This document shows, in pieces, positions 34,533 to 44,479 of a stretch of 64,000 nucleotides of DNA. The DNA lies in NCBI GenBank assembly GCA_022457155.1, contig JAJGOT010000038.1, positions 186,001 through 250,000 of the forward strand, in the 5' to 3' direction. The DNA comes from Cladopsammia gracilis (taxonomy: Eukaryota > Cnidaria > Anthozoa > Scleractinia > Dendrophylliidae). The position numbers were made by a program, and so were the translations under genes. Each line of letters begins with the position of its first letter. The stretch's first letter is position 1. A model generated the notes under the pieces. That model saw nothing but the letters and a program-made list of their open reading frames with translations, did not search any database and had not been told where the DNA came from.

Positions 34533-34739
34533 TCAAGGCTGAGCGACATTCTCATTCTGGTTTCCAACCGGTGAATTCACGACCGGTGGATTCACGACTG
34601 GTGGATTCACGGCTAGCTCTACAGGATCGACAAGTAGCGGAACGTTAGGCTCTGGAGGTTGACCAAGAAAATCGCGTGGGTCGTATCTTTGAAAGGGAAA
34701 GAGTCCACCTCTTCGTGGCTCCGCTGAAAAACTGAGCAA
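34533..34739 (-). pseudogene. Proline/valine-rich leader ORF of the DIRS-type element
   Basis: The frame MLSFSAEPRRGGLFPFQRYD starts inside the 5' direct repeat and runs into VNPPVVNPPVVNSPVGNQN repeats. No domain. It may be the N-terminus of the Gag-like protein, now separated from it by stops. Confidence 0.4.
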
Positions 34740-34877
34740 GAATGAATCATTTTCGCGCCAAACAAGAATTTATCATCGGCAATTGCGTAATCGCACGTGA
34801 GACTGCTAAACTAGCCACGAAAAACCCATTATTAAATGTATTTTAACTTCGCATATCATTATGAGTGTTGAGAATAG
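34703..34877. repeat. 175-bp direct repeat, right copy
   Basis: Partner of 30337-30511; the 5' repeat in the minus-strand sense. It contains ACTTCGCATATCATTATGAG, and shares TCGCACGTG with the A repeats of the element at 58-63 kb. Confidence 0.9.
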
Positions 34878-37059
34878 TTTGTCTAATGTGACCGGATTGT
34901 CCAGGAGCTGAATTTGAAGTGACGGCTTTCCAGTTCAAATGGAAAAAGGAAAATTTACCGTCGTATGTTCGCGTTCTCCACAAAACCTATAATTTGAATA
35001 TTTGACATTGTTGTTTTGCGGGGAACGGCAAAGGAATGTACCAAAATGTAAAACGCACATGCAGAGGCATTGTTTTCACTCATTTAACCTATTGTTTTGT
35101 GCCGGCTGTCGTGGTTGCTTAAGCTCCCTCAAAGAACGAAAACAGGATCGCCCAAAAGGATTTACGGATCTCACTGTGCTTCAAATAAGGTTAGAACATT
35201 ACATAAATGTTAATTTTAAATTCAGTTTATTAATTTATGTGTGCTAAAGCACGCGTTACAAAGTAAAGTGCCAAATACCCGTTAATGCAGGTTAATGGAA
35301 TGTTGACCTCACGGGTCAAATAATTACGTTTTTCAACGGAATTTGAAAAGCTCCAGCCTGTCGCAAAATCATTTGCGCAGAGAAATCTTTACACTAATCA
35401 AAAGTTCATCCTTCCTACATTCAATGACGTGAAGCTTGTTCTATTCGAAGTTTTAGCGCATAGTGAAAATTAAGTAACAATGCGTGTAAGAACTAGGCAA
35501 TGCTCTATTTTTCCGCGGAATTTCGCTTTCCCCACATAAGCTTGTTTAGGTTTTTCTTACTGAGAATACATCAACCTATGGACATGTTTTTTAAATAAAA
35601 TGTACTGGAACTTTATGTGATGTCTCTTTTGTGATACAAGATTTCATCCAATCGTGAAACTCCAAAACAATGGCCAAGAAAGGCTTCTAATTTTACATGT
35701 TTCCCACATAGAATTATGGTTGCATTAAAACTCAGAATAGCTTTCACTAAAAGGGAACCAATTAGTAAACTAGAGAGAAATAAATGCACTACCTGGTTAA
35801 GTGATGGTAGATTTTCACGTTTTAGCCAATGAGGTGGACGGTTTCAACAATATCACAATTAACACCTTTCTGCATTCCTTGCCGTTAGGTTGCCTAGTTC
35901 TTACTAGGACCACTACTTAATTTGTTTACGAGGTACGTTTATCCAAGTAAATTGTATGCCCGTTAAATAAATTTATTTTTGACACTAAAACCGACGTAAT
36001 ATGTTTCAAAGTTTAATACTGTGTTGAATATCTAAAGGATATACTTTAGAATTTACGAGTTTTAAAGACTTTATGATCGTTTACTTTCGCACGCGAGACC
36101 TTCAAACCGTACAAGAATTTGTAATTAAACGGCAATTTCGACGGTTTGCGGTTATTTGCGTTTTTCTTGAAAATTAAAGGATATTTTGCCAAAACAACTT
36201 TACAGTGGTTTTTGTCATACCTTAGCCTAACAATCACTAAAATATGAAACAAAGCGAATTTTGAAGCCTTGCCGCGAAATTGAAAATTTATCTGATTAAT
36301 GCTGACATGCACTCTTAAGACCTTACGAGAGCTGTCACATCACCCACTCTAAACTATATAATCATGTATTAAATACTAGTTGTTGAAGTTATACTCACCT
36401 TAACAGAATGACGTGTACCTTTTCCCAGATTCTGTTCATTTGAAATTGTATTAAATCTCTTATGGTTAAACCTCTTTAAAACGGTCACCCTCAAGACACA
36501 ATTTCTGGCCGTTGTAGAGGGGTGGGCAATGTGGGGAACTTTTCAGTTAGAGGATTTGGGTGAAGAAAAAAATAAGTTGAATCAAGAAAACATTGCCATT
36601 GTTGACCAGAGAGGTGGCCATTATGGAGTGGTAGTCTTAAGTAGGGGTTCGACCGATTTGTTTAACCTAAATATTATTTGAAACAATTATTATTTGCCAA
36701 GGGCGAAGTGAATACCTGGTGAATATTCACTGAGCATGACGTGAATAGTTGTTTTAGTATAATTACCGAGTGAGAAACGTTAATTCAAAATTATTTTAAA
36801 ATTGTATTGTATTTTGATTTGTTGTTGTCATTTGCTCAATCGCGCATATCGACATCTTTCACTATTATAATAAGGACAATTATCATAATGATAGTTATTG
36901 TCTTATCTTTGAAAAGTGTTACCCCGAACTTAGTACTAATGCTTCTTTATAGTGCCTTTCGGAATTTCATAGAATTTATTTCTTCCTCGGAAATACAAAT
37001 CGCGAGGAGGCCATTTTAAAAATTGGTCCTCCTGGCTATAATCACCTCGCGCCAGGTGA
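34878..37059. other. Long stretch without a supported gene
   Basis: AT-rich. A weak pogo-like TIR fragment (AAACCTCTTTAAAACGGTCAC) lies near 36466. An inverted repeat CTATAATCACCT..AGGTGATTATAG at 37035-37065 borders the next element. ORFs of 70-90 codons show no domain. Confidence 0.5.
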
Positions 37060-38878
37060 TTATAGCGGAGCTCTCGCCGGGCCGAAGGCCCGGCTGCGCA
37101 GCTCCATACTCATAGAACCGATGCCCGCATTTTTCGGTAGAGTCTACTGTCTATAGCTCAGAAGGAGGTCGGACACCTTATTGAGAATATATAACGTAAT
37201 GTCGACACTTAGAATTTTATTTTCACTAAATTTTTAAGTGTAAAAAAGAAAATCTAAAATCCCCACCCAGGATTGAACCTGTGACCTCAGCTAGGCCTAG
37301 GCTTACATAGCCTACCGTACCACTGTACCACCTAGCTTCTCGGGTTGCTTAGTCCTAAATTTAACTATATAAAATGCTGACCCTAACCTTAACTGAAAAC
37401 TAACCAGTTACTCCGTTATATATTCTCATTAAGGTGTCCGACCTCCTTCTGAGCTATGGCATTTGGACTTTACCGCATTTTTCATGGTCATGGCTAGCGG
37501 AATGTTTCGCGGGCGCGTGTGTGTGCCGCCCGCACGCGCCCGTGTTGGGCAATTTTGAAACCAAAGCGAGGCTGTGTTTTTCGCGAGGCTACATGGCCAA
37601 TGTGACGTGAGCTCGGTAAACACGTCAGTTGGAGCTGTGTTTAGCGGAGAAAACCGTTTTAAAGTATTTCCCTGCATTTTTTCGCGGTTTGCTACTCAAG
37701 ACAGGTTTCACATTTTTCAAACAGTGGTCAAGACCGCATTTGAGGCTGCGTAACTCTGCAAATCAAGCGGTTTTGGAGGAATATAGAGCTAAGTGCTTAT
37801 TTTTAAACCTGATTTCGTTTTAAATTGAAGCTAGTAGCTCGTCGAAGCATTTGTTTACAACTAAACTCTTTTGAGTTTAATTATTGTGCTTCCGACCTTT
37901 TCGCCTTAGTTTAAAAGCTTAATATCATTAGTTTACTGTTCTATATTGTATATTTTTTAGGTTATATGTTGGCTACACAGCCGTCAGCTCGGTAAACACT
38001 TTAAAAGTTGGATCTTTCGCAGTGTTTAGCAGAGCAGTAAAGTCGTTATTTCCCTGCATTTTTTCGTGGTTTGCTATTGAAGACAGGGATAATTAATTAA
38101 TTAAGGGATACTCAGAAGCCGCTTCAGTGGAAAAAGAAGAACTTTCAGGGATAAAATCTTGCTTCGAGGAACCCTCATACGTTTTTATCAATGCAGGAGC
38201 AATGCGGGAAAATGTCTTGTTTTTATTACGGATTTCAGATTTCAGAACCGAAGAAGCGGAGTTTTAACGAATTTCCAAGCGGTCCAGTGACTTAAAGGTA
38301 AAATAAATCACATTTTTCGATGGGAATTGATGTTGATATCAATTTTTGATTGACTTTTCCTTTGTGTTCTTAAATTTAAATTTTGGAGACATGTTTATGA
38401 AACGTGCTCAAATTAAGTCGTGTTTGTTATCTTGAATTTCATCGAGGACAGCTCTGCCTTGATGCGCTATTAATGGTATACGTGTTTTTAAACATAAACT
38501 AATGGAGATTTGAATAACATTTTTCGAAAGGAGATTGTGTTGTCCATTTTTATGTGTTTGTTCATTCATTACATAGATTGAAAAGCGATTTTATGTAAAC
38601 AAAACAAGACTTAGATTTTCTGTCAGGCTTCACTCGCGTCGCCTTATGCAAATATGTTTTAGTATTTTTGCAATTTTGATTTCCAAATCAGTTTCTCGGG
38701 CAATTTTTGACAAACAAAAACTGTATTTTATTCGGAAAGTAGTCGTACTAGTTGTTCTAGACAGAGAAAACTTGTTTTTGTGAACTTTGTACTGTGTTGA
38801 GAATTGCTAAAATTGAAAAATAGCCCGGTCGTCAATCTTAATCCTTTCACCTTAGTTAAGTTTCACCTTAGTTAAGCT
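37060..38878 (-). mobile_element. Dispersed 1.1-kb element, copy B (interrupted)
   Basis: Reverse-oriented relative of 8462-9578: GCTCCGCTATAA end, GC hairpin (GCCGGGCC-TTC-GGCCCGGC, 37076-37094), CGCGGGCGCGTGTG, and the tandem CTTAACTAAGGTGAAA units at its far end next to the LINE. The tRNA-bearing MITE (37136-37474) is inserted in it. Sequence between about 37830 and 38100 contains a partial internal duplication of the AGCTCGGTAAACAC region. Confidence 0.75.
37136..37474 (-). mobile_element. tRNA-bearing MITE, copy 2
   Basis: A 339-base relative of 7958-8293 in the other orientation: CTCAGAAGGAGGTCGGACAC at one end and its complement at the other, outer ends GGTARAGTC..GACTTTACC-like. The 9-base GCATTTTTC is present on both sides (37127-37135, 37475-37483). 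The related copy D shows the unfilled site (TCATTTTTCATGG). The tRNA-like core lies at about 37262-37345 on the minus strand with B box at 37279-37270. Confidence 0.88.
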
Positions 38879-41150
38879 TGTTCCTTTTCTCCACTCATTT
38901 CGATTTTTACCGTAATTTGTACTTGCAAGAACCTGTTAATTTAACATTCCAAACCAAATTTTTGAACAAACTTGAAAACAGATTAAGTGAGAGCGAAATT
39001 TTATCCTGCGAAGGATTTTTATCTTTGGCTGAAATAATACCCACGCAATGCGTGGACTTTCTTCAGGGAAAACCCCCGGTTCAGACGGATTACCTCAAGA
39101 ATTTTGCGCTAAATTCTGGGATCTTTTAGGCCCTATTTTGTTCGAAATTATAAATTTAGATTGGAACATAATTCTCTCAGTGATTCAATGGAAGGAGGCG
39201 TGACTAGATTACTTTACAAGAAAGATGATAAGAAAAACCTCAAAAATTGGTGGCCCGGCCATTTCGCTACTCAATGTTGATTACAAAATTTGTTCAGAAG
39301 CTCTAACAGACTTTCAAAAGTGTTACCCTCGATTATTTCAAGAAGATCAAACTTGTTCCGTCCCAGGTAGGACCATTTTTGAGAATTTATTTCTCTTGTG
39401 TGACACTCTAGATTATATAAATATTACCAAGTATCTTGCTGAATATTGATCAAGAGAAAGCCTTTGACAGGGTAGAAAAACATTGGTAAACTTTTTACCA
39501 ATGTTTTAAGTCGTTTTGGATTTTGCCCTAATTTCCAGCGTCGATTTCTACATTATACTGTCAAGCAAATATGAAAATTATAGTTAATGGTTTTTTGACT
39601 AAAGAAATTCCACTCGAGTGGGGGGTGAGGCAGGGAGATCCCCGGTCTCCACTTTTGTACGTTTTATGCGCAGACGTTTTGGCTACCAGTATAAGAAAGG
39701 ATGATACTATTGAAGGTTTTCTCCTTCCAGAAGCCTGAGGAAAGCGTTTTAAAATTCACCAATGAATGCGGATGACTCCACATGTTTTATAAACGATATT
39801 TTTTTTCTCTAGACAAATTGTTTACCTTACTTCACAAATACCAGACAGGTACAGGGACTAAATTAAATGTGGCAAAGAGTACAGAAGCCATGAAGTTAGG
39901 AGCTTGGTGCTCACGTCCGGACACTCCTTATGGCCTGACGTGGGTGTCAAGAATGCGAATCTTGGGTGTCTGGTTTAGCAATGGTACTGCAAATGTGGAA
40001 CCAGATAACTGGTTACCACGCCTTTCCAAGCTAGATTAAAATTTGAACCTGTGGAAGGGTGTGGGGTGTTTTCACTCCCACCCTATCGGCACTACTCAAT
40101 ACTAGGTTTTTAGTCAATGTTAAGACTATTTTCTTTTACCTAATCCATGGACTTCTGCTGACGACGAGAATGACATGCGAGCACGCTTTTTCATTAAGAA
40201 CATACTTTATGGTATATGGGTTTTTCGAAACAAAGCAACTTTCACAATGGCACCGAGAACTCTCGGGCCACTGTAAGGGACATAAGGAATGACATCACAA
40301 CACAGTTGCAAATTGACCGGGGGGGGTACTTTGCACATTTTTGGGCGGGGGTGTGCCGCTGGGACTCTGAGACCCTTAACCTATACTATACCATTTAAGC
40401 TGCATTTTGCAACCTTATTCTAGACTAAACACCGAAAAATCCTACCCTATCCTAGACCTTTTCTAGACTCGCTATTTTGCAGAAACTCATTCACTATCAC
40501 AGTCTAAGATACCAGGGGTCAGTAAAAATGTCGTACAGCACACCTTACCGATTATTAAATGCCATTTGCCAGTAAACCACGTCTAGTGTCTCTAGTCTAA
40601 ATTCTTCATGCAACTGATCAGTTTTGCGGAAAATGATACCCTATTCTAGACCAAAAATCTCTGATTACTATACCCTATCCCAGACTAAACTGCCTGAAAA
40701 CCATACCCTTCACAGTGGCACATACCTATATAGCTCATATATGGGAGTACCCCCCCCCCCCCCCCCCCCCCCACCGTGAACAGAAATTTTCTGCTTTGTG
40801 GTGTCATCCGAATATTTGTGAAATACAACAGTCAAAGCTTGTGACTAATAATTTAGGTACTGGCAACTCATCATTCATTACCAGAAATGACTAAAGTAAT
40901 CATGTGCAAACCAGAAAGGACTTTCAAGTGGACCAAACGACCGGAAATGAATTTTATAAATAATCCCTTATGGACTAGACTTTCAAGTGACTGTAAACCG
41001 GAACTGACCTTGTATTATTGTAACCGGAAATGACTAGCTTTAACTCAGGATGCCTTGTAACCGGAAATGACTAGCCTCTCAGGATAATATTGTAAACTTT
41101 AGGGATTTGTTATTGATAAATAAAACAATTTAAAAGAAAAAAAAAACTTT
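38879..41150 (+). pseudogene. Tx1/L1-type LINE ORF2 and 3' UTR, split by an insertion
   Basis: The frame begins FDFYRNLYLQEPVNLTFQTK and, with slips, passes through KTPGSDGLP-like, ISLLNVDYKICSEALT, DQTCSVPGRTIFENL, DQEKAFDRVE, MKIIVNGFLTKEIPLEWGVR, QGDP.SPLLYVLCADVLA and NADDST (where YADD is expected). It goes on to NVAKSTEAMKLGAW, GVWF.NGTAN and ATVRDIRNDITTQLQIDR. After the G-rich insertion it resumes REQKFSALWCHPNICEIQQS to a stop. RT block order is that of L1/Tx1 LINEs. Several frameshifts, stops and a small palindrome at 39476-39508 make it dead. The 3' UTR has repeated AACCGGAAATGACTA units and ends AATAAAACAATTTAAAAG plus poly-A. Confidence 0.85.
40319..40772. mobile_element. G/C-ended repeat inserted in the LINE
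   Basis: It starts GGGGGGGGTACTTTG and ends GGGAGTAC followed by a 22-base C run, so the ends are inverted (GGGGGTACT/AGTACCCCC). The inside repeats TACCCTATTCTAGACC-like units at least six times. The LINE reading frame continues on both sides, proving insertion. Confidence 0.8.
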
Positions 41151-41408
41151 TGTTGTGTTTAGCGGAGAAAACGGTTTGCAAAATCATTTTTCCCTGCTTT
41201 TTTTCGCGGTTTGCTACTCAAGAGAGGTTTCACATTTCTCAAACAGTGTGGTTTTTTTTGTATTTGTGCAGTCTAAATATAATGTGCAGACGGTCGCGTA
41301 ATAAGCTTACTGTTTTTGAGAATTGCTAAAATTGAAAAATAGCCTGGTCGTCAATCGTAATTCTAATTTTTCTTGTGCTTCCGACCTTTCACCTAAGTTA
41401 AGCTTATC
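41151..41408 (-). mobile_element. Dispersed 1.1-kb element, copy C (internal deletion)
   Basis: AGCGGAGAAAACGGTTTGC, TTTTTTCGCGGTTTGCTACTC, then TTGAGAATTGCTAAAATTGA and CTTGTGCTTCCGACCTTTCA follow the order of copies A and B with the middle missing. It begins right at the LINE poly-A. Confidence 0.7.
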
Positions 41409-41763
41409 AACATCGTTTCTGTTCAGAGAGCTCCGCTGTTAGGCTAAGCCTATCTATATATATTAGCGACATAATACGTAAGCCTACACAAATGAGAGCA
41501 GCAGAGTCTCTTTAATCACCTGAGTAATTTTACTTATAATATATAGCAGATGTTTAGTTTTCCAGTGGCTCCCAAAACCCGAAAAACGTGGTTTGTTGTG
41601 ACCATTCTACATATTCTTAATCCGGAATACTGTACGTTTAATTGAACGCACTCGTATTTTTGATTATCTAATATGGTATAGTTCAATCTGTCCTCTTCTC
41701 AACTTTTAAGATCATAATTCATTCTTGAAATTAAAGTAAATTTCCTTTTAATATTTTCTGCAG

Positions 41764-41866
41764 GCTTGGGTATCCCTGCCCCATGAACTTTAACCCTGCA
41801 GATTATTTTGTTCATACTTTGGCCATTGTACCAAGAGAAGAGGAACAGTGCAAGGAAAGAGTTAAA
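41764..41866 (+). CDS. ABCG (White-type) ABC transporter, exon 1 of 3 visible
   Basis: After TTTTCTGCAG the exon reads LGYPCPMNFNPADYFVHTLA, IVPREEEQCKERVK and ends at AAA|GTAAG. The CP.NFNPADYF block lies between the nucleotide-binding domain and the membrane domain of ABCG half-transporters. Entry is phase 2 (one base before the first codon), exit phase 0. Upstream exons (Walker A, signature, Walker B) are not visible in the preceding transposon-filled sequence. ABCG proteins move sterols, pigments or other lipophilic substrates across membranes; the substrate here is unknown. Confidence 0.8.
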
Positions 41867-42133
41867 GTAAGATATATTATTATACATTTGTGTCACTAGC
41901 TCGATTTTGATTGGCTATAAGCACGCAGCTAAGTATTGCTTGCTGCTCCTGTTACGTCATACCTACAGACAATAGTTTTATGCATGCGGAAGTTACGTCA
42001 TACCTACAGACAATAGTTTTATGCATGCAGAAGTGACGTAAGTTGTTTACTTACAAGTTGACTGCTGTGCATTGATCACTTTTTTGTGCGCGCTCTTGTC
42101 TTTACAAGTGCAGCTCATAAATATGCATAATAA

Positions 42134-42281
42134 AACAATTATTGGATTCGGTTTTCGCATGATAGCGATAATTATCAAGGCCTCAGTTTGTTATCCGCCT
42201 CAGCCTTCGGCTTCGGCAGATAACACAAACTTTGGCCTTGATAATTATCGCTATCATGCTCAACCTCATCCAATAATTGTT
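42134..42281. mobile_element. Foldback MITE in the ABCG intron
   Basis: AACAATTATTGGAT with GCATGATAGCGATAATTATC is mirrored at the right end; the centre is GCCTCAGCCTTCGGCTTCGGC. Non-coding. Confidence 0.85.
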
Positions 42282-42316
42282 AATTGTTGTCATCATTACA
42301 ACTGTTAAGTGATGTA

Positions 42317-42467
42317 ATATCAAACACGAGAAAAAGTGTTTCATCAGGATTTCCAAACACTGACAAGTGGGTTCAAAAAACGAGGCGCGCGGCAGCCAAT
42401 TTTTTTTTAACCAATTTCGCGGTGTTTGGATACCTGATAAAAACACTCTTTTTCGAGTGTTTGATAT
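42317..42467. mobile_element. TIR MITE in the ABCG intron
   Basis: ATATCAAACACGAGAAAAAG with CATCAGGATTTCCAAACAC is mirrored by GTGTTTGGATACCTGAT..CGAGTGTTTGATAT. Non-coding. Confidence 0.85.
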
Positions 42468-42563
42468 AGCTTTTCAAACTGTTCATTTGTTCTGGTGACT
42501 ATTTTACTATATCTGGAGAGACTCTGTAAGGAGAATGAATATCCATACATGTGCTTTTTGTAG

Positions 42564-42669
42564 GTACAAGGCGCCTTGGTGTCGGCAGCTTGGTGCAGTG
42601 TTATTGCGATCATGGATCATTATTGGACGAGATGTTATCATCTTCAGGATAAGAATATTCCACGCCATT
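42564..42669 (+). CDS. ABCG transporter, exon 2 of 3 visible
   Basis: After CTTTTTGTAG the exon reads YKAPWCRQLGAVLLRSWIII, GRDVIIFRIRIFHAI and ends at ATT|GTAAGT. YK..W..Q...LL.RSW marks the first transmembrane region of ABCG proteins. Its entry phase (one base before the first codon) does not fit the phase-0 exit of the previous visible exon. So an exon of about 30 residues is either unseen or lost between 41867 and 42563. Confidence 0.82.
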
Positions 42670-42699
42670 GTAAGTATTCAGGCAAACTGCGAAATCCCC

Positions 42700-43096
42700 T
42701 TAGGCTGAGTTTACACTAGAGCAAAAGTCTTCAGATTCGGAATCGTCACACGGAGTATTCGGATTCGTTAAGCGTTTACATTACGTGGCATTCAGATTCC
42801 TAAACGGTTTACACTGCAGTATGAATTGTTGCGTCGCAAGGTAATCGTCCATCAAAAGGTGAAAAAAATTCATCTTGGACAGAAAGTGCAGAAAGTGAAA
42901 GTTGGGCAAACGACAATATGAAATATAATTTATTTGATCGAATAAGAGGGCGTGAAAGTCGTACAAAATTACCCAGAATAAACTAATTTGTGGTGCAATC
43001 AGGGTACTTTTCATCGCAGATTCACCCCTCTGAGAAAATATCGGGTGCTAAAGGTAACCAGATTCGCGAAGAATCTCTAATGTAAACTTAGCCTAA
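42700..43096. mobile_element. TIR MITE in the ABCG intron
   Basis: TTAGGCTGAGTTTACACTAG at the left is mirrored by CTAATGTAAACTTAGCCTAA at the right, with GATTCGNNGAATC-like repeats inside. About 397 bases, non-coding. The 77-aa minus ORF inside is incidental. Confidence 0.75.
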
Positions 43097-43209
43097 AACT
43101 ACTTTCCACTGATTTGCATAATTATGCTTTTTTGGCATAATTATACTTACTTACTTCTTTTATTGATTTACAACTGTACATGTATTTGTTTTGTCGTTTT
43201 TTGTTGTAG

Positions 43210-43299
43210 ATCACTGGATTAATTGCCGGTTTGATTTACTTGCAAATACCCTATGATCAAGATGGAATCCAAAACATTGGTGGGGCAGTTTATTTTTTT
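43210..43299 (+). CDS. ABCG transporter, exon 3 of 3 visible (3' limit unclear)
   Basis: After TTTGTTGTAG the frame ITGLIAGLIYLQIPYDQDGI, QNIGGAVYFF joins exactly in phase to the previous exon's RIFHAI. This is the end of one membrane helix and the DQDGIQN loop of ABCG proteins. The expected next helix does not follow: after VYFF the frame turns to unrelated sequence, and no good GT donor sits at the boundary. A 79-base tandem duplication and a pogo-like element start 50-100 bases on. The gene may be broken here. Confidence 0.75.
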
Positions 43300-43344
43300 T
43301 CATGTGACTTCGACTTCATTTTCAAGCCCGAAAGGAGTCATCTT

Positions 43345-43500
43345 TGTAAGCATCTCAGCAGCTGTACTTATGAGTATAAAGTTCTCCGTGTGGTTCTCAG
43401 TAGATACAGTCAACTCTCTCTAAGCACCTCAGCAGCTGTACTGATGAGTATAAAGTTCTCTGTGTGGTTCTCTGTAGATAGAGTCAACTCTCTCTAAGGC
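43345..43500. repeat. 79-bp tandem duplication
   Basis: CCTCAGCAGCTGTACTTATG through AGTCAACTCTCTCTAAG occurs twice in succession with few changes; the second copy leads into the pogo-like element body. Confidence 0.8.
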
Positions 43501-44288
43501 GGACATTCTTGGGACCAGCTCTAGCTGTCCGCCATAGAGAGGTGTCCGCCTTATAGAGAGCTTAGTTACAGCCATACAAGTGAAAGTTGGAAGGAACCAG
43601 CCAGCGATTGATGTCCGCCTTATAGAGAGTTTAGTTACAGCCATACAAGTGAAAGTTGGGTGGAACCAGCCAGCGACTGTTGTCCGCCTTATAGAGAGTT
43701 TAGTTACAGCCATATAAGTGAAAGTTGGGTGGAACCAGCCAGCGACTGATGTCTGCCTTATAGAGAGTTTAGTTACAACCATACAAGTGAAAGTTGTGTG
43801 GAACCAGCCAGCGACTGATGTCCGCCTTATAGAGAGTTTAGTTACAGCCATACAAGTGAAAGTTGGGTGGAACCAGCCAGCGACTGTTGTTCGCCTTATA
43901 GAGAGTTTAGTTACACCCATATAAGTGAAAGTTGGGTGGAACCAGCCAGCGACTGATGTCTGCCTTATAGAGAGTTTAGTTACAGCCATACAAGTGAAAG
44001 TTGGGTGGAACCAGCCAGCGACTGTTGTTCGCCTTATAGAGAGTTTAGTTACACCCATATAAGTGAAAGTTGGGTGGAACCAGCCAGCGACTGATGTCTG
44101 CCTTATAGAGAGTTTAGTTACAGCCATACAAGTGAAAGTTGGAAGGAACCAGCCAGCGACTGATGTCCGCCTTATAGAGAGTTTAGTTACAGCCATATAA
44201 GTGAAAGTTGGAAGGAACCAGCCAGAGACTGATGTCTGCCTTAGAGAGCTGTCTGTCTTAGAGGTTTCTGCTCTGAGAGAGTTGACTG
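43407..44288. mobile_element. pogo/Tigger-like element with internal array
   Basis: The left end TA-CAGTCAACTCTCTC and the right end GAGAGTTGACTG-TA are inverted repeats with a TA on each side (43405-43406, 44289-44290). This is the Tc1/mariner/pogo pattern. No transposase. Almost the whole inside is a 69-base tandem array. Confidence 0.75.
43545..44250 (-). repeat. 69-bp tandem array (23-codon period)
   Basis: GTCCGCCTTATAGAGAG recurs every 69 bases (43544, 43613, 43682 and so on), about ten units. Because 69 is a multiple of three, the minus strand stays open for 314 codons (unit TSVAGWFHPTFTCMAVTKLS). I take this ORF as a by-product of the array, not as a gene. Confidence 0.9.
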
Positions 44289-44365
44289 TACAAACTGGCG
44301 GGCAGGCATAGAAACCCCTCGACAAAGCTGCCAAAATACTCCAAAAATCATGGAGTAATTTGTCA

Positions 44366-44470
44366 CGTGACACACATTGAAATGGCGTTTTAGGAGGTTT
44401 GTTTCAGCGATTGGTAGCTGTGTTTGTTTTATGGCAATCTGAAACTGTAGTTCAAATGAAACGAAGATAT
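44366..44470. repeat. Dispersed repeat shared with 29540-29660
   Basis: GGCGTTTTAGGAGGTT, TTTCAGCGATTGGTAGC, GTGTTTGTTTT and CAATCTGAAAC follow the same order as the other copy. Confidence 0.6.
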
Positions 44471-44479
44471 TTGATCATA

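Noticed and set aside
30337..34877. LTR retrotransposon (gypsy-type)
   Set aside because: RT blocks match the DIRS order, there is no integrase or protease, and the repeats lack TG..CA ends.
43429..44373. 314-codon repetitive ORF on the minus strand
   Set aside because: Its period equals the 69-bp DNA array and it continues into flanks without any domain; best explained by the array.
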